A stretch of DNA of 64,000 nt from Bremerella volcania (GCF_007748115.1 NZ_CP036289.1:5332001-5396000), one strand, 5' to 3'; counted from the stretch's first letter, positions 46,565 through 55,518 are shown. The notes: generated by a model not told the origin, from the letters alone. A program made the numbers and translations.

Positions 46565-47250
46565 TGCATCCCACCTGCAAATTGCTCTCCTGTATCTCCG
46601 CTCTGACTTTGTGCCTCGTTGTCGCCTCTGGCTGCCGGCCTCCGGAAGCATTGCGTCCAGCCAACACAACTCACGGTCCTACTTCGTCCAACCAGACGGT
46701 TCAACAAATCGCCAAGCAAGCAGACACGAAACCTGTCGAACAGCCACAAAGCACTGAAGCTTCTCTTTCCCAAGAGAAAACCGAAGCGGTAGATACGCAA
46801 CCTACCTCGACCGAGAAGAGCCCACCTTCCAGCACAGAAGGATCCTCTAGGAACCGCCCCATACCCAAGCCGCAGCCCGGGAAGACCCTCGATCTGACGT
46901 TTGACGACATCAAGTTCGATATCGAGCCAGACGCTCCGTTCAAACGCGAGATGCTTCCCCAGGGTATCGAAGACCTTAGCGGACAAAAAATCAGCATCGG
47001 CGGGTATATGCTTCCCAGCTTCCAGCAACGGGACATCAAGCAGTTCGTCCTCGTCCGCGACAATATGGAATGCTGCTTTGGACCAGGCGCGGCGCTCTAT
47101 GACTGTATCTTGGTCGAGATGGAGGGACGCGGGATCGATTTCACGGTTCGGCCTGTGGTGGTCGAAGGGGTCTTCACGATCAAGGAATACAAAGACGACA
47201 GCGGGAAACATCTGGCAATCTATCACATGCAGGGTACCGGCGTTCGTTAA
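46564..47250 (+). CDS. DUF3299 lipoprotein
   Basis: A 228-residue lipoprotein. The signal ends in VASGC, a lipobox. A Pro/Ser/Thr/Gln-rich linker of about 80 residues precedes a DUF3299-like domain with SIGGYMLPSFQQ, FVLVRDNMECCFGPGAALYDCILVEM and VEGVFTIKEY. It repeats the CCFG motif of its upstream neighbour but has a different anchor. The start codon shares one base with the previous stop, so the two are coupled. They look like a lipid-anchored and a membrane-anchored copy of one domain. Confidence 0.87.
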   Translation: MHPTCKLLSCISALTLCLVVASGCRPPEALRPANTTHGPTSSNQTVQQIAKQADTKPVEQPQSTEASLSQEKTEAVDTQPTSTEKSPPSSTEGSSRNRPIPKPQPGKTLDLTFDDIKFDIEPDAPFKREMLPQGIEDLSGQKISIGGYMLPSFQQRDIKQFVLVRDNMECCFGPGAALYDCILVEMEGRGIDFTVRPVVVEGVFTIKEYKDDSGKHLAIYHMQGTGVR

Positions 47251-47282
47251 CCTGCTTGCCTGAGGGCGCGGAGACTCGCGAC

Positions 47283-48542
47283 GTGAATCGATCTTCCGCC
47301 GAACTTGAACGCACCTCACGCGGGGCAAACGAAAACGCCGGGATGTGGGCCCTGGGGAACGGACTCGTCTCGACCACGCTCGTCTCCTACTTCGCTCAAA
47401 GCCTTGGCGCTCAATCGGCGGCCATCTCTTGGATCATCGCGGCTCCCAAACTCGTCGGGGTGCTTCGCTGGTTCGCCCCAGGCCTTCTGAAACTGGGTGG
47501 AGGCTATCGCACGACGAGCACGTGGGCTTTCCTCTTGTCGACGGTCTTCCTGCTGCTCTTGCCCCTTAGCTCGATACCCAACATTTGGCCATCGACAACA
47601 CTGGCCATCGTGGCAATCGTCATTTGCTGGTGCATGTACCACCTGGCAGAATATTGCGGCTACGTGGTCTTTGTTGCCTGGCTGATGCAGTTGGTATCGC
47701 CGGAAATCCGCGGCCGTTTTTTTGGACTCCGCGAACGGTGGCTAACCGCTGGTAACCTGATTGGGTTTCTCTTTGCAGGCCTCCTCGGCGCCGTCCTGCG
47801 CAATGGCTTTGAGATCGACCTGCGGTGGATTGCCTACCCCCTACTGGCTATCTACGGAGCGTTCGCCATCGGCTTTTCGGTCTTGCCGCTCCGGCGGATT
47901 CCCGAGCCAGAATCGAACACCTCGCCCAAGAATTCCTTCCTGGAAGACTGGCAGCATTGGAGTAACCCACGTGCTCGTTGGTTTCTACTCTATGGAACTT
48001 GGTTCTCAGCAGCGAACGGGCTCTTTTCAACCTTGCTCTATGTCTATCCTTACCGAGCCCTCGATCTCTCCCTCTTTCTTCCGTTGACGATGGCCGCATC
48101 CATGCGGCTGGGGCAATCGCTGATTAGCCGGCCGGTGGGCGTGACCATCGATCGAATTGGCTGGCGGTCGGTGATGATCTGCGGTCAGGTGTTGATTGCG
48201 TTCGGCCCACTTCTGTTTAGCTTCGGTACGATGGGGTATATCGCTGGGAACTTGATCTGGATCGCCTACGCGCTGATCAACGTAGCGCTTCCCATTGCCG
48301 TCGTCGATGGCCGACATGATCGTAGTGCCGCTCCGCCACTGGCACTTTATTTTGCCTGGACGGGCCTGGTCTACGGGCTGACGGCACTCGCAGGCCAAAG
48401 CGTCGCGGACTTTTTTGTCGATACGCAGTATCGCAACGATCCTTCCGCCTACAACGCTTACTTTTTGGTGGCCACCTTGGCTCGGCTTTCGGCCGTGTTG
48501 CCGCTGGTTCTCCTCCCCGCTGAACGCAAGAGCCACACCTGA
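47283..48542 (+). CDS. MFS-type transporter
   Basis: A 419-residue permease with about twelve helices. GMWALGNGLVSTTLVSYFAQSLGAQSAAISWIIAAPKLVGVLRWFAPGLL is the start of the first half, and GRFFGLRERWLTAGNLIGFLFAG is a cytoplasmic-loop region of major-facilitator type. Substrate unknown. I chose the GTG at 47283, nine bases after GGAG; a TTG at 47256 lies further upstream. It follows the DUF3299 pair by 32 bases. Confidence 0.85.
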   Translation: MNRSSAELERTSRGANENAGMWALGNGLVSTTLVSYFAQSLGAQSAAISWIIAAPKLVGVLRWFAPGLLKLGGGYRTTSTWAFLLSTVFLLLLPLSSIPNIWPSTTLAIVAIVICWCMYHLAEYCGYVVFVAWLMQLVSPEIRGRFFGLRERWLTAGNLIGFLFAGLLGAVLRNGFEIDLRWIAYPLLAIYGAFAIGFSVLPLRRIPEPESNTSPKNSFLEDWQHWSNPRARWFLLYGTWFSAANGLFSTLLYVYPYRALDLSLFLPLTMAASMRLGQSLISRPVGVTIDRIGWRSVMICGQVLIAFGPLLFSFGTMGYIAGNLIWIAYALINVALPIAVVDGRHDRSAAPPLALYFAWTGLVYGLTALAGQSVADFFVDTQYRNDPSAYNAYFLVATLARLSAVLPLVLLPAERKSHT

Positions 48543-48583
48543 TAGACTTGAGGCAGCACCTCTCCCCTCTCCAAGGAACGAAC

Positions 48584-49762
48584 ATGGCGATCCAATCGTG
48601 GACCGGCTACTGCACCAACGTCCATGCCGGGGCAAACCTCGAACAAACGCAACAGAACCTCATTACCCATGCCTCGCGCGTCCAGCAAATCCTGGGGCGT
48701 GAACAACCTCTGGGGGTCGGACTTTGGCTCTCGAATTCCACCGCTCAATCGCTGATCGAACCGGGCAAATTGGATGAATTCGACCAATTGCTTCATGAAA
48801 ACCAATGGATCCCCTACACGTTCAATGGGTTCCCGTTTGGAGATTTCCACAAATCGATCGTCAAGCACGACGTTTACCTGCCGACGTGGTGGCAGCCCGA
48901 GCGTTTGGCATATACCAAGAACCTGGTGACCATTCTCGACCGCCTGCTGGCACCTGGGGAGGAAGGAAGCATCTCCACGATGCCGATCGCTTGGGGCACG
49001 CCGGGGCCGAGCGAAGACCTGTGGTCACTTGCCGTCCAGAATTTGCTGGACCTGGTGCAACACCTTTACGATTTGGAACAATCGACCGGACGGCTGATCT
49101 ACGTTTGCATCGAGCCAGAGCCAGGCTGTCTACTCGACACAACGGAGGATGTGATCGAATTCTTCCAGCAACGGCTATTTCCCGCAGGCAACGCCGAGCG
49201 TATTCGCCGATATCTGCGAGTCTGTCACGATGTCTGCCATGCGGCGGTCATGTTCGAAGACCAACTGAGCGTGCTCGAAAAGTACGCCCAGGCCGGCATT
49301 TTGATCGGCAAGGTTCAAATCTCGTCCGCGATTGAGATTCGCTTCGCGGAACTGAGCGAAAAAGAGCGACACGCGGTTTTGTCCGAAGTCGCCGAATTCG
49401 CCGAAGACCGCTACCTGCATCAAACGACCTCGCGGGATGCGAGCGGAACGCTTCGTTATTTCGACGATCTTCCGTTTGCTCTGCAGGAAGCATCGCAGAC
49501 GCTACCCGAGCAAGAAACGTGGCGGATTCACTTCCATATGCCCATCTATCTCGATCAGTTCGGCTTGCTCCGCACGACGCAGTCGCATATCCATGACTTC
49601 CTTTCCGAGATAAGAAATCATCCGGAGATTCGCCACTTCGAGGTCGAAACTTACGCCTGGGGCGTGCTTCCGAAGGATTTGCAACATAACGAACTGGCCG
49701 AAGGGATCGCTCAAGAGATCCATTGGCTTCGCCAACAACTCACGCACAGCAAACAGGTCTAG
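48584..49762 (+). CDS. EboE-like metabolite traffic protein
   Basis: A 392-residue protein with a TIM-barrel layout. GYCTNVHAG at the start, VGLWLSNSTAQSL, IPYTFNGFPFGDFH, PIAWGTPG, VCIEPEPGCLLDTTED, CHDVCHAAVMFED, RIHFHMPIY and EVETYAWGVLP match the EboE (xylose-isomerase-like) family well. In other organisms the ebo genes are clustered and assist transport of metabolites such as scytonemin precursors. Here only this member is visible. AAGGA lies before the ATG. Confidence 0.85.
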   Translation: MAIQSWTGYCTNVHAGANLEQTQQNLITHASRVQQILGREQPLGVGLWLSNSTAQSLIEPGKLDEFDQLLHENQWIPYTFNGFPFGDFHKSIVKHDVYLPTWWQPERLAYTKNLVTILDRLLAPGEEGSISTMPIAWGTPGPSEDLWSLAVQNLLDLVQHLYDLEQSTGRLIYVCIEPEPGCLLDTTEDVIEFFQQRLFPAGNAERIRRYLRVCHDVCHAAVMFEDQLSVLEKYAQAGILIGKVQISSAIEIRFAELSEKERHAVLSEVAEFAEDRYLHQTTSRDASGTLRYFDDLPFALQEASQTLPEQETWRIHFHMPIYLDQFGLLRTTQSHIHDFLSEIRNHPEIRHFEVETYAWGVLPKDLQHNELAEGIAQEIHWLRQQLTHSKQV

Positions 49763-49772
49763 GAACTCGGCC

Positions 49773-50465
49773 ATGCAAACCGTCTCCAAGCGTCAGGACG
49801 AGCACGAATTCGTTTGGCTGGATAGCCAAGGCCGAAAGCGGAGCTTTCCGTTTCTGTGTTATCAGCCGAGTGAGTTTCAGGCGGAAACCAAGCTTCCGCT
49901 ACTCGTGTTTTTGCACGGGGCAGGGGAGCGTGGCGTCGATTTTCAGCTGCTCAGGAAACATGGCCCTCCCAAGCTGATCGACCAAGGCGAGGACTTGCCT
50001 TTTGTGGTCGTTTCTCCGCAGTGCCCTTTAGATCAGTGGTGGGCCATGCGGGAAAACGTCGATGGTTTGGCACAGCTTACCCAGCATGTTCAAAGCGAGT
50101 ACCCCATAGACTCTGGCCGGACCTACCTCACCGGGATGAGCATGGGTGGCTATGGCACCTGGGCAACGGCGGCCGCATATCCCGATCTATTCGCGGCGAT
50201 TATCCCCATTTGCGGAGGTGCCGACCTGGCAACTGCGGCCGACCTGAAACCAACGCCGGCGTGGGCCTTTCACGGCCGCGACGACGAAATCGTCCCTGTC
50301 ACTCGCAGCGAAGAAATTGTTAACGAAGTTTCCAAGATTGGTGGTGACGCGCGGCTGACCATTTATGACAATGTGCAGCATGACAGTTGGTCGGTCACCT
50401 ATGCCAATCGAGATATTTACGATTGGCTTCTTTCGCACGAGATTCGCAACCGGAGGAAAGCCTGA
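49773..50465 (+). CDS. Alpha/beta-hydrolase, phospholipase/carboxylesterase-like
   Basis: A 230-residue serine hydrolase. FLHGAGERGVDF (oxyanion loop), GMSMGGYGTW with nucleophile Ser123, the acid in HGRDDEIVPV and His in VQHDSW form the expected triad. It resembles phospholipase/carboxylesterase-type proteins. No signal peptide is seen, so it is probably cytoplasmic. It starts 11 bases after the EboE-like gene and overlaps the next start by one base. Confidence 0.88.
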   Translation: MQTVSKRQDEHEFVWLDSQGRKRSFPFLCYQPSEFQAETKLPLLVFLHGAGERGVDFQLLRKHGPPKLIDQGEDLPFVVVSPQCPLDQWWAMRENVDGLAQLTQHVQSEYPIDSGRTYLTGMSMGGYGTWATAAAYPDLFAAIIPICGGADLATAADLKPTPAWAFHGRDDEIVPVTRSEEIVNEVSKIGGDARLTIYDNVQHDSWSVTYANRDIYDWLLSHEIRNRRKA

Positions 50466-51247
50466 TGTCGACGTCTGGAGACAACCCGTTCGCTTCACCC
50501 GAAGGTCCCCCCAACGAGCCTCCTCAAACCGAAGGTAGCGAGACCGTCGTCACGCGCACCTCGGTCGACTACATGGAGTGCGTCGGAGACGTTTTCAACA
50601 ACCCGAACTGGTTCGTCAACATCTTACTATCGGGTATCGCGATCATCATCCCGATCATCGGTGCCATGGTTGCCCTGGGGTACATCGCGGAAATCATCGG
50701 TGCCCGGGCATACGGCCGGATGAAGAACTACCCCGACTTCGACTTCAATCGTTTCGGCGAATATCTCACACGTGGATTCTGGATGTTCCTGGTGACGTTT
50801 GTCGTTTCGATCTGTCTGATGCCGCTGACCATGCTGGCTGGGGGCATCATGGGCGCATTTCAGGCATCCGAAAACGAAGCACTCATGGTAATCGGTTTCG
50901 TGATCTATTTCGGGACGATACTCTTTGTCAATTTGATCACGTTTTTCATCACGTGCCCGTTGATCATTCGCTCTGGCATGCTTAACGATTTCGTCGGGGC
51001 ATTCGACTTCAACTGGATCATGGACTTCATCAAGAAGATGTGGGTCGAACAGCTACTAGGCAGCATCTTGCTTTATATCTTCGCCATCGTCTTCATGCTC
51101 GTGGGGTGCTTGGCACTGTGTGTTGGGTACATCCCAGCGGCCGGCGCCGTCATGATCATGTGGGCCCTCTTTATCACTCAGCTCTACCAGGTCTACGTTC
51201 ACCGCGGTGGTCAGGGCCTGCCCTTCAAAGAAGCGACCAAGCTGTAA
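50465..51247 (+). CDS. NPFASP-leading multi-helix membrane protein (DUF4013-like)
   Basis: A 260-residue protein with a Pro/Glu-rich cytoplasmic lead containing NPFASP (residues 7-12), then about five helices (ILLSGIAIIIPIIGAMVALGYIAEIIGARAYGRM ... LLYIFAIVFMLVGCLALCVGYIPAAGAVMIMW). The layout resembles DUF4013 proteins. AGGAGGAAAGCC lies before the ATG, and the start shares one base with the upstream stop. Function unknown. Confidence 0.82.
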   Translation: MSTSGDNPFASPEGPPNEPPQTEGSETVVTRTSVDYMECVGDVFNNPNWFVNILLSGIAIIIPIIGAMVALGYIAEIIGARAYGRMKNYPDFDFNRFGEYLTRGFWMFLVTFVVSICLMPLTMLAGGIMGAFQASENEALMVIGFVIYFGTILFVNLITFFITCPLIIRSGMLNDFVGAFDFNWIMDFIKKMWVEQLLGSILLYIFAIVFMLVGCLALCVGYIPAAGAVMIMWALFITQLYQVYVHRGGQGLPFKEATKL

Positions 51248-51259
51248 TCGCGGCGACGT

Positions 51260-51874
51260 CTAAGCGAGGCGGCCGTCTTCTGCCAGGACGGCCGCTGGTA
51301 TGACCTCGGCGTCCGTGGTGCTCGCGGCAAGTTGCAGAAACGCGGGACCGGCACCACGCAGTTGGAACTCTCCCTTTTTGTAAGCTTTCACCGTGAGAGG
51401 TCCGTTCGCGCGAATGGCAAACGTGAGCATCGCAACGAAAGCAAGGATGACGCCCAAAGAGAGCCAGGCGTTCTCAAAGTTGATCATCAACGCGATCATA
51501 CCGATAAAGACTGCCAGCGATCCCAAGCAGTAAACGATATTGATACGCTGCTTGGCATTGCACTCTCGACAGATGGAGTACTCGACGTGGCACTTCCGAC
51601 GTGTGACGAGGTAGACAATTAGGAAGATCAACAATTGGATCACCAACACGAAGATTGCCGGATGCACCCAATACAGATCCTTCTTGCGACGTGTCTTGCT
51701 ATCTTGCTCGGACAATACCTCACCGCACTTCACACAGGCGTGCGGGAGAACGATTTTCTCCTTTCCCAAAATCCGCTCTCCCTGGATCTCATACGAGCCA
51801 GCCACAATCGTAACGGTCTCGCCGATGGTCGGCGGCGAAGCAAACGGATTCGCAGAATTCTGGTCGGTTGTCAT
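51260..51874 (-). CDS. NPFASP-leading zinc-ribbon membrane protein
   Basis: A 204-residue protein. MTTDQNSANPFASPP is followed by a zinc-ribbon-like pair, CVKC ... CREC, with the helices AIFVLVIQLLIFLIVYLV, IVYCLGSLAVFIGMIALMI and SLGVILAFVAMLTFAI. The last part is a soluble beta-rich tail. The family is not recognised. I chose the second Met as start; an earlier in-frame Met lies five codons upstream. Confidence 0.75.
   Translation of the reverse strand: MTTDQNSANPFASPPTIGETVTIVAGSYEIQGERILGKEKIVLPHACVKCGEVLSEQDSKTRRKKDLYWVHPAIFVLVIQLLIFLIVYLVTRRKCHVEYSICRECNAKQRINIVYCLGSLAVFIGMIALMINFENAWLSLGVILAFVAMLTFAIRANGPLTVKAYKKGEFQLRGAGPAFLQLAASTTDAEVIPAAVLAEDGRLA
51269..51295. other. GC-rich hairpin at a tail-to-tail gene junction
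   Basis: GCGGCCGTC (51269-51277) and GACGGCCGC (51287-51295) pair perfectly with a nine-base loop. There is no T tract, so it is at best a weak terminator. It lies just past the stop of the upstream plus-strand gene and within the end of the minus-strand gene. Confidence 0.4.
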
Positions 51875-52054
51875 TCGATTCAAACCCACAATGCAGGGGA
51901 AACTTTGCTGCTTAAGGGGAAGTTTAGTGACTTTCTAAGCGAGAATCGAACCCCAATTCGGTTCCCACCGATGAATTTTCAGCCGGGATCTGCTATACCA
52001 GATGGATTACAGACTCAAAATTGCTGATACCCTTTCCCATAGTGCATCTCCATT

Positions 52055-53344
52055 ATGTCGATCGAACTCCGAAATCGCCTTTTTGACCAGCTCGACCAAC
52101 TTGTTCTGATTGACCCCCACACGCACATCAACGCGCTTGATCCTTCTTCGCATACGCTTGCCGACATCTTGGGGTATCACTACTACACCGAGTTGGCTCA
52201 CTCGGCAGGTATGCCCAAAGACAAGATCGAAGAGGAGGGAATCTCGCCCAAGGAAAAAGTAGGCCGACTGATCGAAAACCTCGGCCCGATTACCAATACG
52301 ATCCAATACAGTTGGTTCATCGAGATGGCTCAGAAGCTACTCGATTTCGAGGGAGATACGATCGACGTCAGCAACTGGGAGTCGTTCTACGATTCGGCGG
52401 AAGAAAAGATGTCAGCGGACAGTTGGACGGACACCGTCTTCAGCAAGAGCCGGCTGGAAAGCGTCTTTCTGACCAATGACTTCGACGACCCCCTGGAGGG
52501 TTTCGACACCACCAAGTACATCCCCTGCCTGCGAACGGATGACCTGGTTTTTCACCTTACCAATCCTCGCACGAAAGTACGGCTCTACGAAGCAACCGAT
52601 GTCGACGTCAGCGACGTTGCGTCCGCACGCCAGGCCATCGGCAAGCTCTTTGAACACTTTGTCAGCAACAATGCCAAGGCCTGTGCGATCTCGCTACCGC
52701 CTACCTTCGCCCCGGTGAAGGTCTCTGACGCGCGTGCTAATACGGCTTTGTCGAATGTACTCTCGCAAGGCCTGAGTACGGATGAAGACGATCAACGAGC
52801 CGTCAGCAACTTCATTTTCTGGACCCTTGCTGAAAACTGCCAGGAACGCAAACTGCCGTTCGACCTGATGATTGGCGTCAATCGCAAGGTCTTTCCCGAA
52901 GGCGTTTTCCAAGGGCAGGACCTCTACGACAGCCGGGTCTCGCTGATCCAATACAAAGAACTGCTCAACGCGTTCCCAGACGTAACCTTCCCTATCTCGG
53001 TTCTCGCCAGCGTGACCAACCAGGAGTTGGTCAGCTATTCGTGGATTTTCCCGAATGTCGTGGCCAATGGTCACTGGTGGTATAGCAACACGCCGACCTA
53101 CATTCAGCAAGACTGCGCGTCTCGCCTGGAAGCGATTCCACGCACCAAGCAGATCGGTTACTACAGCGACATGTACAAAATGGAATTCGCCTTGCCGAAG
53201 TTCGCTATGTACAAGCGAATCCTGGCGAAAGTCCTGGCCGAGAACTTCGTCATCGACCGCAATTGGTCGGAAGAATCGGCCGTCGAACTGGGCACCCAAC
53301 TGCTGCGAGGCAACGTCGAGACGATTTTCAACGTCGGAAACTAG
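52055..53344 (+). CDS. Uronate-isomerase-like (UxaC family) protein
   Basis: A 429-residue amidohydrolase-fold protein resembling glucuronate/uronate isomerases, which convert hexuronates to ketouronates. DPHTHINALDPSSHTLADILGYHYYTELAHSAGMP gives the HxH metal site. Other blocks are DLMIGVNRKVFPEG, SYSWIFPNVVANGHWWYSNTP and the QIGYYSDMYKMEFALPKFAMYKRILAKVL segment. The similarity is to the planctomycete branch and no neighbouring uronate pathway gene is seen, so the substrate is unsure. It ends 123 bases before a terminator hairpin. Confidence 0.82.
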   Translation: MSIELRNRLFDQLDQLVLIDPHTHINALDPSSHTLADILGYHYYTELAHSAGMPKDKIEEEGISPKEKVGRLIENLGPITNTIQYSWFIEMAQKLLDFEGDTIDVSNWESFYDSAEEKMSADSWTDTVFSKSRLESVFLTNDFDDPLEGFDTTKYIPCLRTDDLVFHLTNPRTKVRLYEATDVDVSDVASARQAIGKLFEHFVSNNAKACAISLPPTFAPVKVSDARANTALSNVLSQGLSTDEDDQRAVSNFIFWTLAENCQERKLPFDLMIGVNRKVFPEGVFQGQDLYDSRVSLIQYKELLNAFPDVTFPISVLASVTNQELVSYSWIFPNVVANGHWWYSNTPTYIQQDCASRLEAIPRTKQIGYYSDMYKMEFALPKFAMYKRILAKVLAENFVIDRNWSEESAVELGTQLLRGNVETIFNVGN

Positions 53345-53743
53345 GCCCAATCGAAGCAAAACTTAGAAAAAGCTCACGGTGATAGCATCTTGAGTCTTTT
53401 CCTGGGTTCGTCGCCAAAACGAAAAAGTTTCCCGGGAACCAACGACACGCCATAACTTTATTGCTTTAAACTACTTGCGGCAATCCGCAAGTAGTTTATT
53501 TGACCAGTTCAGGCAGGTTCTGGACATTTTTTCTCCCTGACTGCGAACCTTTTTTGGCCTTCAGGCATCTACCCGGTATCCCCGCAGACGGCAATTTTGC
53601 CGCACGCTGGGAGAATCTTTATTGTTGCCGAGATCATTTCGGCGATTTAAGATTCAAGATCCTTGCACTTGGAAGGTGCCGGGATTTCAAACTTCCACTT
53701 CATAGTTCTCTCACTGCGCGTAGACGCGTAGGAGGATGAAACA
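53345..53743. other. Intergenic region with terminator and leader of a small ORF
   Basis: This gap of about 400 bases carries a terminator hairpin at 53467-53498, then T-rich sequence. A short GCGCGTAGACGCG hairpin and the AGGAGG of the small ORF lie near its right end. No longer gene is supported. Confidence 0.55.
53467..53501 (+). terminator. Terminator-like hairpin after the uronate-isomerase-like gene
   Basis: TAAACTACTTGCGG (53467-53480) and CCGCAAGTAGTTTA (53485-53498) pair perfectly over 14 bases with a CAAT loop. The following sequence is T-rich (TTTATT) but has no long T run. Confidence 0.7.
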
Positions 53744-54052
53744 ATGCGTTCCAACATCATCAACATTCGCGCCAATTTTGCCGCCGTCGTCGCCCGCGTT
53801 TTCGTGGTCGCCGTTGATGTTATTCGCAATGCATCCGCCACCTGTCTGCGCCTCTATGGCCATACATGGCAACAGTACGGACCAAAAACGTGGGGCAAAC
53901 AGAGCCCCCCGAAACCGTCCGAACACGATTTGCCGTGTGATGCTCTGCGATGTCTTGGCGGCGACAGCCTACTACTAGGCAGTACCCCGTCAATGTCGCT
54001 CTCGATGCGATCGCCAATGATGGCATCGCTGGGCCTGTTACCCAGAAGCTAA
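53744..54052 (+). CDS. Small hypothetical ORF with strong ribosome binding site
   Basis: A 102-residue open frame. AGGAGG ends eight bases before the ATG, a near-ideal signal. The first half (FAAVVARVFVVAVDVIRNASATC) has codon use like neighbouring genes and hydrophobic character; the C-terminal half is Ser/Leu-rich with no known motif. Other frames across this stretch are also open, so it is uncertain. It precedes the sigma factor gene by 230 bases. Confidence 0.45.
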   Translation: MRSNIINIRANFAAVVARVFVVAVDVIRNASATCLRLYGHTWQQYGPKTWGKQSPPKPSEHDLPCDALRCLGGDSLLLGSTPSMSLSMRSPMMASLGLLPRS

Positions 54053-54282
54053 AGGACCAGAAAACCCAAGCAACAACGCAAGGGTTGGTCCCGCACAATT
54101 CGCGAAGCTTCTGAGACGCTAGGCCCCGAGAGTTCGAGTTGTCCTGCTGGGATGCGCTGCATGCCATCCGTTTTCAGGCCATCTCGCCGCCGGGTTCCTT
54201 TGTGCCGTGTGCATAGCCGTCGTTTGCCGCCGCATGCACTGATTTTCGCCAGAACTGCCCTGAATATATACGTCTGGAAACT

Positions 54283-54864
54283 ATGATGAACGGAAACTTG
54301 TACAACGATGAACGGGATCGGATCGTCGATTTGGTCGTGAAAGCTCAAAGCGGTGATCGGGATGCTTTCGGTCAGCTGGTGGAAATCTTCCAGCCGGTCG
54401 TCTTCGCCATCGCTTTGAAGCGTCTGCGTCACTACTGGGAAGCCCAGGAACTGGCTCAGGACGTCTTCATCCAGGCGATGCAGAAGCTGGACCAGTTGCG
54501 TGAACCGGCTGCCTTCCCAGGCTGGTTGCGTTCGATCGCAGCCCGGATGGCCATCAACCGGGCAGTTCGTCGGCCGCACGATTTCGCTACCGAACCGGAA
54601 GCTTTGGCTTCGGTCTGCGTAGAAAACGAAACGCCGCTGCACGCGATTTTGGAAGTCGAACGTCGGGATAACCTGGCAGTCGGCATCAGCCGCCTCGGCG
54701 CGATGGACCGGGATACGCTCCAGGCCTTCTACGTCGAAGGACAGTCGCTGCGTGAAATGAGCGCCGAATTCGAAGCTCCGATCGGAACGATCAAGCGTCG
54801 TCTGCACGTCGCTCGTAAGCGGCTGGCAAAGGAGATGGAAGAATTGGAAGCGGTCGCCGTGTAG
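54283..54864 (+). CDS. ECF-type RNA polymerase sigma factor
   Basis: A 193-residue ECF sigma factor with regions 2 and 4. Region 2 has AFGQLVEIFQPVVFAIALKRLRHYWEAQELAQDVFIQAMQKLDQLREP. Region 4 has GISRLGAMDRDTLQAFYVEGQSLREMSAEFEAPIGTIKRRLHVARKRL with the helix-turn-helix. It would direct RNA polymerase to a stress or envelope regulon. No anti-sigma gene adjoins it. It is followed by a strong terminator. Confidence 0.94.
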   Translation: MMNGNLYNDERDRIVDLVVKAQSGDRDAFGQLVEIFQPVVFAIALKRLRHYWEAQELAQDVFIQAMQKLDQLREPAAFPGWLRSIAARMAINRAVRRPHDFATEPEALASVCVENETPLHAILEVERRDNLAVGISRLGAMDRDTLQAFYVEGQSLREMSAEFEAPIGTIKRRLHVARKRLAKEMEELEAVAV

Positions 54865-54910
54865 GCGACCAACACCAAACTTCCGTCACCCAGTAAGATT
54901 GAGTTGACCG

Positions 54911-54946
54911 CGCCCTTGGGCTCTTCTGAGCTCAAGGGCGTTTTTT
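54911..54946 (+). terminator. Intrinsic terminator after the sigma factor gene
   Basis: CGCCCTTGGGCTC (54911-54923) pairs with GAGCTCAAGGGCG (54928-54940), with one G-U pair and a four-base loop, followed by six T residues. Confidence 0.92.
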
Positions 54947-54974
54947 CGTTGAAGCATTCGTACTCAAATGGCCA

Positions 54975-55514
54975 CTAACCGGCGTCCGCTGCCATCGAGT
55001 CCGAATAGAACTTGAGTGTCTCTTTCAGCGGATGCCACTTACGCGATCCCATCAGGCTCAAGTCCGCGACAAACTCTTTTCCATTGATGGCCGTGACCAC
55101 CATGCGATTCCGCGGAGCGAAAGTGACCTTCGTGACTTCATTCCAGGCGAAGTACAAACCTGTCCATTTCCCACCGTCTTCAAACTTCGCGCGGATCCCT
55201 TCGTCGTTGAGCTGCAGCGGAAAACGCTCCCACGCTCGACGGGCACGAACCGAGTGATTGATGACCGTCGCCACGCAGCTAAATGTCATGAAGGCCAGCA
55301 CGCCATGCCCGATCATGACGCCGGGCGAGAAGAAGCCGGCCTCGATCGCCAGACTGATCCACATGAAAGCGAACAACAGAACGAGACCGCCGGCGAAAAC
55401 GGCCTGGTATTGTTCCCTGGAGGCAACTTCCCGATCCTCGACGTGAAACTCACGATACTCCTTCGTCGAGACGTTGGCAGGCGAAGCGAACGGGTTTGGG
55501 GCAGCCTCATTCAC
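54975..55514 (-). CDS. NPFASP-leading membrane protein with PH-like tail
   Basis: A 179-residue protein. MNEAAPNPFASPANVS opens it. Two helices follow (YQAVFAGGLVLLFAFMWISLAIEAG and GVMIGHGVLAFMTFSCVATVI). The C-terminal part is beta-rich (FPLQLNDEGIRAKFEDGGKWTGLYFAWNEVTKVTFAPRNRMVVTAINGKEFVADL), like small PH-fold domains of bacterial membrane proteins. The family name is not certain and function is unknown. Confidence 0.75.
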   Translation of the reverse strand: MNEAAPNPFASPANVSTKEYREFHVEDREVASREQYQAVFAGGLVLLFAFMWISLAIEAGFFSPGVMIGHGVLAFMTFSCVATVINHSVRARRAWERFPLQLNDEGIRAKFEDGGKWTGLYFAWNEVTKVTFAPRNRMVVTAINGKEFVADLSLMGSRKWHPLKETLKFYSDSMAADAG

Positions 55515-55518
55515 GGCA

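Noticed and set aside
53820-54167. Minus-strand open frame covering the small ORF region
   Set aside because: No ribosome site and Cys/Arg-rich sequence without coding character; the plus-strand frame has better signals.
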